NCBI GenBank assembly: GCA_017302135.1
Contig: JAFLDZ010000001.1
Location: forward strand, 434,001 to 498,000
DNA from: Lysobacterales bacterium
Lineage (GTDB): Bacteria > Pseudomonadota > Gammaproteobacteria > Xanthomonadales > Xanthomonadaceae
Direction of reading: 5' to 3'
DNA: 64,000 nt
Shown: piece by piece, positions 34,995-44,657 of the stretch
Position numbering within the stretch: the first letter of the stretch is position 1
Layout: each line of letters starts with the position of its first letter
The notes under the pieces: model-generated
The model's database searches: none
What the model was told of the DNA's origin: nothing
The model's input: only the letters and a program-made list of their open reading frames with translations
Position numbers and translations under genes: made by a program

Positions 34995-35139
34995 CGTAGG
35001 GTGGCGGTGAGCGCAGCGAACCCCACCATCCAAGCACACCATCCCGGCAGACATCGATCGAAGACGCGGATGGTCGACGACCATTCGTGCGTCGGCCGAT
35101 GCCGCAGGTGGGGTTCGCTTCGCTCACCGCCACCCTACG
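34995..35139. repeat. Long inverted repeat (33-bp arms, one mismatch)
   Basis: Left arm 34995-35027 begins CGTAGGGTGGCGGTGAGCG; right arm 35107-35139 is its reverse complement with one base different. A 79-bp spacer separates them. Motifs of this GTAGGGTGG...CCCACC type recur in many proteobacterial genomes as small mobile palindromes. It sits in the gap between the DUF2177 gene and the lipoprotein gene and does not encode a protein that I can see. Confidence 0.75.
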
Positions 35140-35177
35140 CGTTTCGATTCGATCGGCGGCTACCAGCGCCTTACGGA

Positions 35178-35621
35178 TTACAGCTTGATCGAATGGACCT
35201 GGAACCCACTGCCCCTGATCGGATAGGCGGCCTTTCCGGTCATGGGATCAGTCACCGGGGAAGGCATTTGTTCGACGCTGTCTTTTGATGGTGTGTACGG
35301 CGCACCGGGCACGAAAACGCCACGGCAACGTACTCGTTTTCCGACAACGTCGGCGAAACGCTCGAACGGGACCGATGCGGACGGGCGAAGCACCACGCCC
35401 TGCTGCGCCATGCGTTTGCCTGGCAAAGACTCCGGATTTTCGATTTCGAGCACGTAGTACTCGCTGCCGCCCGCGTTCCATGATTCGTAAGACTTCGACC
35501 ACTCTTTGCGAATCACGACACCCGTCAGCACTTCGAGCGATGCACTGGCGGGTCGCGGACGCTCCTCGTGACAGCCAACCGCCAGCACGACCGCCAGGAA
35601 TGTCGTCAACAGTCTCATCAT
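35178..35621 (-). CDS. Small lipoprotein of unknown function
   Basis: 147 residues from the ATG at 35621 (another ATG at 35618), with GGAGGAG upstream. A lipobox VLAVGC follows a short hydrophobic stretch (LLTTFLAVVLAVGC), so signal peptidase II cleavage and lipidation at Cys are expected. The mature part has YYVLEIENPESLPGKRMAQQ and VPFERFADVVGKRVRCRGVF, a strand-rich OB-like pattern. No known domain recognised. It is downstream of no obvious operon partner. Confidence 0.7.
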   Translation of the reverse strand: MMRLLTTFLAVVLAVGCHEERPRPASASLEVLTGVVIRKEWSKSYESWNAGGSEYYVLEIENPESLPGKRMAQQGVVLRPSASVPFERFADVVGKRVRCRGVFVPGAPYTPSKDSVEQMPSPVTDPMTGKAAYPIRGSGFQVHSIKL

Positions 35622-35733
35622 GATCTCCTCCGGATGTGGCGGCTGCACGGCCCGACGGCGACACATGCTTGTCGGTGATCATTGTCGAGCCCTGATGCGC
35701 AAGATCCACCAGAGACCGAGGAACAGCAAGTAG

Positions 35734-35938
35734 CCGGGCGTCCGCGAAGTGGACACCCGGGATGGAGTGTCGCATGTCTCACCGAAGGCCCCGGCTCTCG
35801 CTTGCAGCGAGAACCGGGCTACGTCACTTATTCAACGACCATTATTTTGCGATAGCCACGCACAGACTCTTGCTACTACATGGCGGGTCAAGACCCGCCC
35901 TACGAAAACCCGTTTTGCAGGGCGGGTTTTAAACCGCC
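35734..35938. repeat. Cluster of short palindromes downstream of the AT-rich gene
   Basis: Four hairpins: CCGGGcGTCC/GGACaCCCGG (35734-35760), CCCGGCTCTCGCT/AGCGAGAACCGGG (35790-35818, one mismatch), GGCGGGTC/GACCCGCC (35882-35899), and AAAACCCG/CGGGTTTT (35905-35930) overlapping GGCGGgTTT/AAACCGCC (35921-35938). The last, 11 bp beyond the stop of the AT-rich gene, could act as its terminator. The 327-bp gap 35622-35948 holds no gene. Confidence 0.6.
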
Positions 35939-35948
35939 TTATGGGTTG

Positions 35949-37316
35949 TCACGCCTTGAATTTATCAAAGATTTCCTTGACTCTCTCAAATATTTTTTCA
36001 TCTTTTAGAGAATCTAGTAACGATTCTGCAGGATGAGCATGATTCTTATCGTCTACCCCTGTTAATCGGACAGGATTTTCGCCAAAAGTTTTTATTGCTG
36101 TGGATAGAAGCTGCTCTGCGATCTCACCACTGCCACCGAGAAGCTCTACTTCGTTTTTATAGCTCTCAAAAGCAAGAGCGGTAGCGGCCTTGTATTCGTA
36201 ATCTTGCACAAGACGAGAAATAGCACCTATTCTTTTCGCAGAATACCAGCCCAGCCAGACGAGCGGGATAGCCAGCGGCAGTTCCGCAAGCAACAGCCTA
36301 AGAGAAGAATAAATTTCGCCATTTATCCTTTCGCTAACCATGGCAATGGCCGCATTGGATGCTGAAAGATCAGAATTTACGACATCTACTCCCTCCTTGA
36401 TTGCAAAAAACTGAAGCGCACCAAGAACCGCGAGTAAAACTATAGCTAAAATGAAAGAACCAACCCAAACAAAATATTCTTTTCTCGCAGCAGCATGCCG
36501 ATCTGAGAATGCCTTAGCCAGCCCTTGCCTCCTGGCATCCAACAGAGCCTGATCCAGCTCTGCGAGAGCTTCTTTCGACTTCGTCAAAGCAGCATCAACG
36601 GCGCTATTTAGCCCCGCAACTGAACCCTGTAGCTGTGAAACATCCCCCTCAGCAATTTTTCTTGCCTCAGCAACAGCACGACCTGAAGATTCAATTTCTT
36701 CGCGAAAAGAATCAATCTCAATTTTCTTTTTATCTAGCTTTTCAGAAAACTCATCAACCTTTTCCAGGACACTCTGAATTGATTGTTGAGCTAAATCTAC
36801 ATTACTTTTTACGGCATCAATTGACTTCGCTGAATCCTGCAAAAACTTACCGGTATTCAATACATTTTCAGCAGATGCTGCAGCATCCTGCACAATAGTT
36901 AAGTCGCCATGAAATCGATCTGCTGCAATTTTCGCAATCCTTGCTCGCACATCTACATTCCTACCAATCACTTGCCTAATAATTGCATTAACGCTCGCAA
37001 TTTCTGACAGGAAAGTTGTTGCAGTAAGCAACCATGAAATACCATTCCCTCGAGCAGACTCAACCCAACTCTTAAGCTGACGAAGATCCCGTGTCGCCGC
37101 CGCATCAGCCAACAGCAAATCATCTCTTTCCGTTGGCTTCAACTTAGTTACATGGGCTTCAACAATTTCGATGAGAGCAGTTAACGATGCGCTCACAATG
37201 TTTGCGTTCAGCCCCTCATAGCCGAATCCTGAAAAATCAACCTCACTTGGCCGCGCTTCCACGAGTCTCGCCCAAGAATCTTTAAGTGCATTCAACTCAG
37301 CCAATGAAGATTTCAC
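35949..37316 (-). CDS. AT-rich gene: coiled-coil protein with two membrane helices
   Basis: 455 residues from a GTG at 37316 with AAGGGAG 7 nt upstream. Base composition is far more AT-rich than all neighbours (codons such as AAA, ATT, TTA are common), a mark of recent gain. Residues 1-125 are soluble; about 140-265 are a long coiled coil; helices are at about 282-306 and 340-360; a soluble tail with DYEYKAATALAFESYKNEVE follows. No enzymatic motif seen. I do not recognise the family. Coiled-coil membrane proteins of this size occur in phage-defence islands, but nothing here proves that. Confidence 0.75.
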   Translation of the reverse strand: MKSSLAELNALKDSWARLVEARPSEVDFSGFGYEGLNANIVSASLTALIEIVEAHVTKLKPTERDDLLLADAAATRDLRQLKSWVESARGNGISWLLTATTFLSEIASVNAIIRQVIGRNVDVRARIAKIAADRFHGDLTIVQDAAASAENVLNTGKFLQDSAKSIDAVKSNVDLAQQSIQSVLEKVDEFSEKLDKKKIEIDSFREEIESSGRAVAEARKIAEGDVSQLQGSVAGLNSAVDAALTKSKEALAELDQALLDARRQGLAKAFSDRHAAARKEYFVWVGSFILAIVLLAVLGALQFFAIKEGVDVVNSDLSASNAAIAMVSERINGEIYSSLRLLLAELPLAIPLVWLGWYSAKRIGAISRLVQDYEYKAATALAFESYKNEVELLGGSGEIAEQLLSTAIKTFGENPVRLTGVDDKNHAHPAESLLDSLKDEKIFERVKEIFDKFKA

Positions 37317-37373
37317 AGCCCCACTCCCTTAAGTGACTAGACCATAAGCTTGGTCATTAACGCAGTGCTTTAG

Positions 37374-37435
37374 GCTGGGTCATAGACTCAGCATCATCAC
37401 ATCGCCACACCCATGGCTGGGTCGATGACCCAGCC
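37374..37435. repeat. Two related palindromes upstream of the AT-rich gene
   Basis: GCTGGGTC/GACTCAGC (37374-37392, one mismatch) and GGCTGGGTC/GACCCAGCC (37415-37435, perfect, GAT loop). Both contain TAGGCTGGGTC or its complement, as in short repeat families of Xanthomonadaceae. They lie between the AT-rich gene start and the end of hutU. Confidence 0.6.
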
Positions 37436-37451
37436 TACAACACCACACACA

Positions 37452-39137
<1,686 letters not shown>

Positions 39138-39266
39138 GGCGACGCTCCTGATGTCGATCGGGGGATTTTACGCCGCTTGGGCCTCCGCCCGGCCCCGCTG
39201 TCCGCACAGGACATCCGTGTCCGAAAACGGCGAGTCGCCGCCATCGCGACGGCCTATGATCGCGTC

Positions 39267-40814
39267 ATGACCGACGCACTGACCGCCATCGATACCCTGC
39301 CTTCGCGCGAGATCTGCTTCCGGGCGATGGCCGCGAAGGACCATCGCTTCGACGGTCTGTTCTTCATCGCCGTGCGCAGCACCGGCATCTACTGCCGGCC
39401 GGTGTGTCCGGCGACGGCGCCGAAGCGGGAAAACATCACCTTCTACGCGAACGCCGCCGCAGCCACTGCGGCCGGCTACCGGCCCTGCCTGCGCTGCCGG
39501 CCGGAGCTGTCGCCCGAGGCGCATGCGCAGGTGCGCGAAGAGGCGGTGCGTCGCGCGCTGGCCTTGATCGCCGACGGTGCGCTGCAGGACGGCAGCGCCG
39601 ACGCATTGGCGGCGCGGGTCGGACTGAGCGCGCGGCAGTTGCAGCGGGTGTTCCTCACGCATGTCGGCGCAACACCGCACACGGTGCATGCGACCCGCCG
39701 GCTGCTGCTCGCGAAACAATTGCTGACCGAAACCGCATTGCCGGTGACCGATGTCGCGCTGGCGGCGGGCTACAACAGCCTGCGGCGCTTCAACGCCGCG
39801 TTCAAGAGCGGCTGCGGCATGCCGCCGAGCGCGATCCGTCGGCTGAAATCGGCGGCGTCCGCACCCAGCGGCACACTGACCCTGCGTCTGGGCTATCGGC
39901 CGCCGCTGGATTTCCCGATGCTGTTGCGCTTCCTCGCCAAACGCGCGATCCCCGGCATCGAACGCGTGAGCGACGACCGCTACGAGCGCGTGATCGGCAC
40001 CGCCGATGCATCGAGCTGGATCCGGGTGCGCGCCGCCAGCGAACGTCCGGAACTGCTGCTGGAGATCGGCAACGCCGATCCACGCGCGATTCCGGGCATC
40101 GTGCGCCGGGTGCGGCGCATGTTCGATCTCGATGCCGATCTGCGCGCCGTGCATGCGGTGTTCGCCACGGACCCGCTGCTGAAACAGGCGATCGATCTGC
40201 ATCCCGGATTGCGCGTGCCCTGCGCTTGGGACGGATTCGAACTGGCGGTGCGCGCGGTACTTGGGCAACAGATCAGCGTGGCCGGTGCGACCACGCTGGC
40301 GCGGCGCCTGGTGGAGCACTGGGGCGAGCCGCGCACCGATGCTGCGGCGACGCAGATCGGACTGGATCGCGCGTTCCCTTTCCCGGAACGCCTGCGCGAT
40401 GCGCCGCTGGAAAGCATCGGCCTGCCGCGCACGCGCGCCGCGACCCTGCGCGGGCTGTCGGCGGCGGTCGCGGATGGACGCCTGTCGTTCGATCCGGGAC
40501 AGCCACTGCAGGAGTTCGTCGAATGCGCGACCGCGCTGCACGGCATCGGCGCATGGACGGCGCAGTACATCGCGATGCGCGCGCTGGCGCTGCCGGATGC
40601 TTTCCCGGCCGGCGATCTGGTGCTGCAGCAGCGGCTCGCACCGCCGGGGATCGCACGTCTGAGCGAGCGCGCGACCGAAGCGAGATCGCAGGCGTGGCGA
40701 CCGTGGCGCGCATACGCGGTGCTGCATCTGTGGCATCTGCCCGCAGACATCGCCAGCTGCGGCAGCTGCGGCAGCTGCGGCAGCTGCGGCAGCATGGAGA
40801 CCGCTGCAGCATGA
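39267..40814 (+). CDS. alkA: Ada-type/AlkA fusion: methylphosphotriester sensor, AraC HTH and 3-methyladenine glycosylase
   Basis: 515 residues from the ATG at 39267. The N-terminal Ada zinc domain has C43, C47, C74 and C77 ([19 protein letters not shown]), where one Cys accepts methyl from DNA phosphotriesters. An AraC HTH (about 85-185, [20 protein letters not shown]) and an AlkA glycosylase domain (about 200-490, with helix-hairpin-helix [17 protein letters not shown]) follow. This fused protein senses methylation damage and removes alkylated bases. Residues 497-508 are a four-fold Ser-Cys-Gly repeat. ogt overlaps the stop by 4 nt. Confidence 0.93.
   Translation: MTDALTAIDTLPSREICFRAMAAKDHRFDGLFFIAVRSTGIYCRPVCPATAPKRENITFYANAAAATAAGYRPCLRCRPELSPEAHAQVREEAVRRALALIADGALQDGSADALAARVGLSARQLQRVFLTHVGATPHTVHATRRLLLAKQLLTETALPVTDVALAAGYNSLRRFNAAFKSGCGMPPSAIRRLKSAASAPSGTLTLRLGYRPPLDFPMLLRFLAKRAIPGIERVSDDRYERVIGTADASSWIRVRAASERPELLLEIGNADPRAIPGIVRRVRRMFDLDADLRAVHAVFATDPLLKQAIDLHPGLRVPCAWDGFELAVRAVLGQQISVAGATTLARRLVEHWGEPRTDAAATQIGLDRAFPFPERLRDAPLESIGLPRTRAATLRGLSAAVADGRLSFDPGQPLQEFVECATALHGIGAWTAQYIAMRALALPDAFPAGDLVLQQRLAPPGIARLSERATEARSQAWRPWRAYAVLHLWHLPADIASCGSCGSCGSCGSMETAAA
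40755..40790 (+). repeat. Four tandem copies of a 9-bp repeat inside alkA
   Basis: AGCTGCGGC is repeated exactly four times in frame, encoding Ser-Cys-Gly units (residues 497-508) beyond the glycosylase fold and just before the stop. Such short tandem repeats can gain or lose copies by slippage without frame change. Confidence 0.8.
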
Positions 40815-41338
40815 ATACGCTGTTCTTCGAGCGCTTCGACACGCCCATCGGCACCTTGACCATCGCCGCGGATGCGGGCGGTCTGCGCCATATCGAATTC
40901 CCGAGCAATCGCCACCCGGCGGATCGCTACGACTGGGCGCAGGGCGCGCGCGGCGACGCTGCGGATGCGCTGCGCGCGACGCGCGAACAGTTGCTGGAAT
41001 ATTTCGCAGGCACGCGCCGCGATTTCGATCTGCCGCTGGCGCCGCAGGGCACTGCGTTCCAGATGCAGGTGTGGCGGATGCTGGCGACGATTCCGTTCGG
41101 CGAGACGTGGAGCTACGGCGATCTCGCGCGCGCCATCGGCAAACCCCAGGCCATGCGCGCGGTCGGCGCGGCGAACGGACGCAATCCGCTGCCGATCGTG
41201 CTGCCCTGCCATCGCGTGATCGGCGCCGACGGCAGCCTGACCGGTTTCGGCGGCGGTCTGCCGATCAAGGAAGCGCTGCTGCGGCTGGAAGGCGCAAAGT
41301 CGATCTCGGAGATCCAGAAAGGCGATTTGTTCAGCTGA
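40811..41338 (+). CDS. ogt: Methylated-DNA--protein-cysteine methyltransferase (Ogt)
   Basis: 175 residues, start ATG at 40811 overlapping alkA by 4 nt. Active-site motif [10 protein letters not shown] places the acceptor Cys at residue 133; the helix-turn-helix [20 protein letters not shown] precedes it and [20 protein letters not shown] follows. It transfers methyl or alkyl from O6-alkylguanine to its own Cys, once. The C-terminus ([15 protein letters not shown]) is not the usual one of this family. A 106-bp piece of this gene is repeated at 43.9 kb. Confidence 0.95.
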   Translation: MNTLFFERFDTPIGTLTIAADAGGLRHIEFPSNRHPADRYDWAQGARGDAADALRATREQLLEYFAGTRRDFDLPLAPQGTAFQMQVWRMLATIPFGETWSYGDLARAIGKPQAMRAVGAANGRNPLPIVLPCHRVIGADGSLTGFGGGLPIKEALLRLEGAKSISEIQKGDLFS

Positions 41339-41547
41339 CTCCATCCGACCGATCGACTGGACATTCTGTTTCATGATGTCGATCACTTTGCGCGACATAT
41401 AGAGGCATATGCTAGCCAAGTGGTCGAGCGATATCCCGTCCTCGGCAACCCAAGGACCACGTTTCCTGCATGGGATTCCGAATCGAAAGATCGTTCCTAA
41501 AGTTCACGGTCAAACCTATTCGTACTGCAGCCCAAGGAGAGGGACAG

Positions 41548-43689
41548 ATGCATATCTTAACCAGCCCATATCACGCATGTCTCCGGAACTTTGCCGCATT
41601 CCGCAATCGTTTTGCGATAGCGTTTCTACTGGGAATATTCTCGTTGAACGTTATCGGCGCAGCACAAGCCGCAACCACCACATTCCGCCGTGCGATGACA
41701 TGGACAGTGCTTGAACAACAGGCAGGCTACACACACTTGGGCGCCGATACATTCACGAATCCGTATTCGGGCGATACAACCATCGACTTTTTTCTGCCGA
41801 TCCTATGCCTGCGCGTCGATGGTCGCGCCGCTCCGCCAGGCATTTATTTCGATGCCTACAACGGCTGGTCGCGCGGCGAAGCGCGATTGACGCCAGCGAT
41901 CGCCGCAACCGTACTGACATCGCAAGCCCAAGCGGACTATATGTGCAGCGAAACTTTCGGCGATGGCTGGCATATGGCGGAATTCCATGAAGGTCGCCAT
42001 GGCAGCAATTTCAGCCTGAGCGGCGGCTGGACCTATTGGGTTGGCGGAGTAATCCCGAGCGGCCAGCGCTTTTGGGTCGCGATCAACGACCAGCCAGCGA
42101 ATGCGTGGAATTCGGCCGGTAACCTGCCAACGGTCATGGTGCCTAAATTCCTGCCCTCAGATGCTCCTGTTCCCAACCAATATCTGGCCATGTTCCCCGA
42201 AACCACGCCAGCGAGTTCAGTAGACGCCCTCGCAAATGAGCTCTTGCGTGTCTATGGCGGCACCCTGATCGACAGCTTTTCGTCATCGCTTGGATTTTCG
42301 TTCAATGCCAATGAAGCTCAGGCACGTGCAATCAGCGAAGATACACGAGTTGAAAGCGTAGATGAGGACAGCTACGGCCAACCGTTTGTCGAATGGCACC
42401 AGGATCGGGTCGACCAACGTGCGCTTCCACTGAACAGTACTTATGCACCGCCGAACGATGGCTCAGGGGTCAACATTTACATTCTCGACACCGGTTTCCG
42501 TCGGAGTCATAGCGAATTCGGCGGACGTGCGCGCCAAGACGCTGACTTCATACGATTCCTGGGCTCGCGTGACGATTGCAATGGGCACGGCACCGCAGTG
42601 GGCAGTGCCGCAGGTGGTGCCACTGTCGGTGTCGCACCGCGCGCGACACTCATCTCCATCCGCATTGCTGGCTGCAGGGGGAACGCCTACAACCCGCTCG
42701 TGTCCGTGTTCAGTTCGACCATCGTTGCCGGCCTGGATTGGGTCGCGCGCTTCCACCAATCACCTGCGGTGGCAAACATCAGCTACGGAACGCCCCCGGG
42801 GTTCTGGCGACGCTGGTTCAATCTGCGTACGCCGCAGGATCGTGCGGTACGCCGTGCAACGAACGCCGGCGTAACGGTGGTCGCTGCTGCAGGCAACGAT
42901 AACAGGAACGCAAATATCTACAGCCCGGCACGCGCACCAGAAGCGATTTCGGTGAGTGCCACCGATTTCAACGATCGCCGCGCTTCTTTCGGCAACTATG
43001 GCAAGGTAGAGATCTTCGCGCCGGGGGTGTCAATGCGCTTGGCCAATTTCGACACCGACATCTCTTATAAATCGTGGGACGGCACTTCGCTCTCGGCGCC
43101 GATGGTCGCGGGTGCTGCAGCACTCTATCTGCATGACAATCCCGGCGCGAGCCCGTCGCAGGTGCGGGATGCGCTGCTCGCCGCCTCGACAAGTAATGCG
43201 GTGACTGATCCAGGTCCAGGATCACCGAACCGACTTTTGTTCGTAGGTGCCGGCGCACGGCACCTGGGAATGACCTGGACGCGTATGGAGCAACGCCCCG
43301 GCTATGTACACGTGGGATCAGACGGCATCACCAATCCGTACTCCGGCGATACCTCGCCACAATCGTCTCTGCCAGTGCTGTGCCTGCTGATTACAAACGC
43401 ATCTATGCCGTCTGGATTCATACCCGACTATTACAACGGCTGGGCACGAGGTTCAGTCGCAGCGACAACACCTGTGCCAGGTTCCACATTGACCAGCAAG
43501 GCTGCTGCGGATGCGCTCTGTGCCGCATCCTTCGGCGTTGGCTGGCGCATGGCTGAGTTCCATGATGGGCGTTACGGGACAAATCTATCGCTATCGGGGG
43601 GCTGGACCTTCTGGGCCTATGGCCAGTTGCCGGCCGCAACACGGTTCTGGGTATCGATCAGCGACCAACCCGCAAACCCATGGAACTAG
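41548..43689 (+). CDS. Secreted subtilase (S8) flanked by two copies of one accessory domain
   Basis: 713 residues from ATG at 41548 with AAGGAG 8 nt upstream; a signal peptide ends at AQA (about residue 41). Domain A (50-188) and domain B (575-713) are repeats of one another: NPYSGDT, YNGW.RG, GWxMAEFHxGR, LSGGWTxW, RFWVxIxDQPAN. Between them lie an I9-like propeptide (208-276) and the S8 domain with D314 (ILDTG), H347 (NGHGTA) and S514 (GTSLSAP). Codon use is less GC-biased than its neighbours. The accessory domain may be C-type-lectin-like (AEFH, FWV.I.DQ), an inference. Confidence 0.88.
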   Translation: MHILTSPYHACLRNFAAFRNRFAIAFLLGIFSLNVIGAAQAATTTFRRAMTWTVLEQQAGYTHLGADTFTNPYSGDTTIDFFLPILCLRVDGRAAPPGIYFDAYNGWSRGEARLTPAIAATVLTSQAQADYMCSETFGDGWHMAEFHEGRHGSNFSLSGGWTYWVGGVIPSGQRFWVAINDQPANAWNSAGNLPTVMVPKFLPSDAPVPNQYLAMFPETTPASSVDALANELLRVYGGTLIDSFSSSLGFSFNANEAQARAISEDTRVESVDEDSYGQPFVEWHQDRVDQRALPLNSTYAPPNDGSGVNIYILDTGFRRSHSEFGGRARQDADFIRFLGSRDDCNGHGTAVGSAAGGATVGVAPRATLISIRIAGCRGNAYNPLVSVFSSTIVAGLDWVARFHQSPAVANISYGTPPGFWRRWFNLRTPQDRAVRRATNAGVTVVAAAGNDNRNANIYSPARAPEAISVSATDFNDRRASFGNYGKVEIFAPGVSMRLANFDTDISYKSWDGTSLSAPMVAGAAALYLHDNPGASPSQVRDALLAASTSNAVTDPGPGSPNRLLFVGAGARHLGMTWTRMEQRPGYVHVGSDGITNPYSGDTSPQSSLPVLCLLITNASMPSGFIPDYYNGWARGSVAATTPVPGSTLTSKAAADALCAASFGVGWRMAEFHDGRYGTNLSLSGGWTFWAYGQLPAATRFWVSISDQPANPWN

Positions 43690-43752
43690 CTGACTTCGTG
43701 CCTGTAACCAAGGCGCGCATACAAGAAAAAGAATGTCTTCCACAACCAGAAC

Positions 43753-43770
43753 GCCCGGCATGCGCCGGGC
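43753..43770 (+). terminator. Hairpin after the subtilase gene
   Basis: GCCCGGC (43753-43759), loop ATGC, GCCGGGC (43764-43770), followed by ATTTGG. It is 63 bp past the stop and could terminate the subtilase transcript. Confidence 0.55.
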
Positions 43771-43852
43771 ATTTGGATATTCAGTGAGCAATATAGTGTG
43801 TGAGCGGATAGCGCAACCGACTGGCAATGCGTCGTATTGCGGTGCAGATTCG

Positions 43853-44016
43853 AAGAGACGCAATCTCTTGCCGATCGTGCTGCCCTGCCATCGCGTGATC
43901 GGCGCCGACGGCAGCCTGACCGGTTTCGCGGCGGCGGTCTGCCGATCAAGGAAGCGCTGCTGCGGCTGGAAGGCGCGCTGCCGGCGCAGCGCAGCGGCGG
44001 CGATCTGTTCGGGTGA
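43853..44016 (+). pseudogene. 3' fragment of a second ogt, frameshifted
   Basis: From about 43869 to 43976 the sequence is identical to ogt 41190-41295 except for a 2-bp insertion (TTCGCGGCGG against TTCGGCGG), which breaks the frame. Homology starts near 43853 with mismatches. The fragment includes the active-site CCCTGCCATCG codons. After 43976 it diverges and ends in a TGA at 44014-44016, giving a tail that reads GALPAQRSGGDLFG in the reading frame of the fragment's 3' part. There is no start codon, so it is not a gene. Confidence 0.85.
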
Positions 44017-44056
44017 GCATCGCCCATCAGAGCCGCAATCGCGTATCGCAACAACA

Positions 44057-44083
44057 AAACGCCCGGCACGAGGCCGGGCGTTT
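44057..44083 (-). terminator. Terminator of the small exported protein gene
   Basis: AAACGCCCGGC (44057-44067), loop ACGAG, GCCGGGCGTTT (44073-44083). On the minus strand it lies 22 bp past the stop at 44106 and is followed by TTTTGTTGTT, a reasonable intrinsic terminator. Confidence 0.7.
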
Positions 44084-44105
44084 GCTCAAAGCATGGATGT
44101 GGAGA

Positions 44106-44462
44106 TCAGCGGATCGACGGGTCCAGCATGCGCAGCGCTTCGTGGATGTCGACCTGACCGGTGCGCGCGATGTCTTCGCTGGTGTAGACGCGTCCGCTGA
44201 CCGGTGCGCAGCGCTGCGGTTTGCCGTCTTTGGTGGCGCGGACATTCTGCGCTGCGGTCACGCGGGAGCCGGTGCTGCGCAGGCAGGTGCGGGCGGGTTC
44301 GCGCGGCGCGGTGGTTTCGGCGGCTGTGGTTTCGGTGGTTTCGGTGGCTTCGGTGGTCTGGACGGTTTCGACCTCGCCGGCTTCCGTGGTCACGGTAACG
44401 GTCTGGGCAACGGCGGCACCGGCTAGGAAAGTCAGCAGGGCGGCAAGCAGGAGGCGGGTCAT
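44106..44462 (-). CDS. Small exported protein with Thr/Glu repeats and plug-like C-terminus
   Basis: 118 residues. Signal peptide LLLAALLTFLAGAAVAQ. A Thr/Glu-rich stretch (VQTTEATETTETTAAETTAP) follows, then a domain with two cysteines (CLRSTGSRVTAA, QRCAPVSG). The C-terminal 29 residues (GRVYTSEDIARTGQVDIHEA LRMLDPSIR, split here) resemble the start of a TonB-receptor plug, where a similar motif sets a serine, an aspartate and the helix LRMLDP. It is too short to be a receptor. Function unknown; perhaps a periplasmic regulator or partner. Confidence 0.65.
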   Translation of the reverse strand: MTRLLLAALLTFLAGAAVAQTVTVTTEAGEVETVQTTEATETTETTAAETTAPREPARTCLRSTGSRVTAAQNVRATKDGKPQRCAPVSGRVYTSEDIARTGQVDIHEALRMLDPSIR

Positions 44463-44657
44463 GGCGATAACTCCGATGCTGGTAAGGACGCTGCATGTGA
44501 ATGCGATGAAGGAACCTTACGCCGACCCTGAACCGCTTGCCTGAACGCGGCGGGGGATATTCAGGAGGTCGTCAGCCCGAACTCAGGGTCCCGTTCGATG
44601 ACGGTGGACGGGAAGTGGACCTTCGTCGAAATCCTGCGGACATCGGCGGCGTTTATC

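Noticed and set aside
43690-44105. A possible new gene from the plus-strand frame after the subtilase
   Set aside because: The only recognisable sequence is the frameshifted ogt fragment, and the region has two terminator hairpins.
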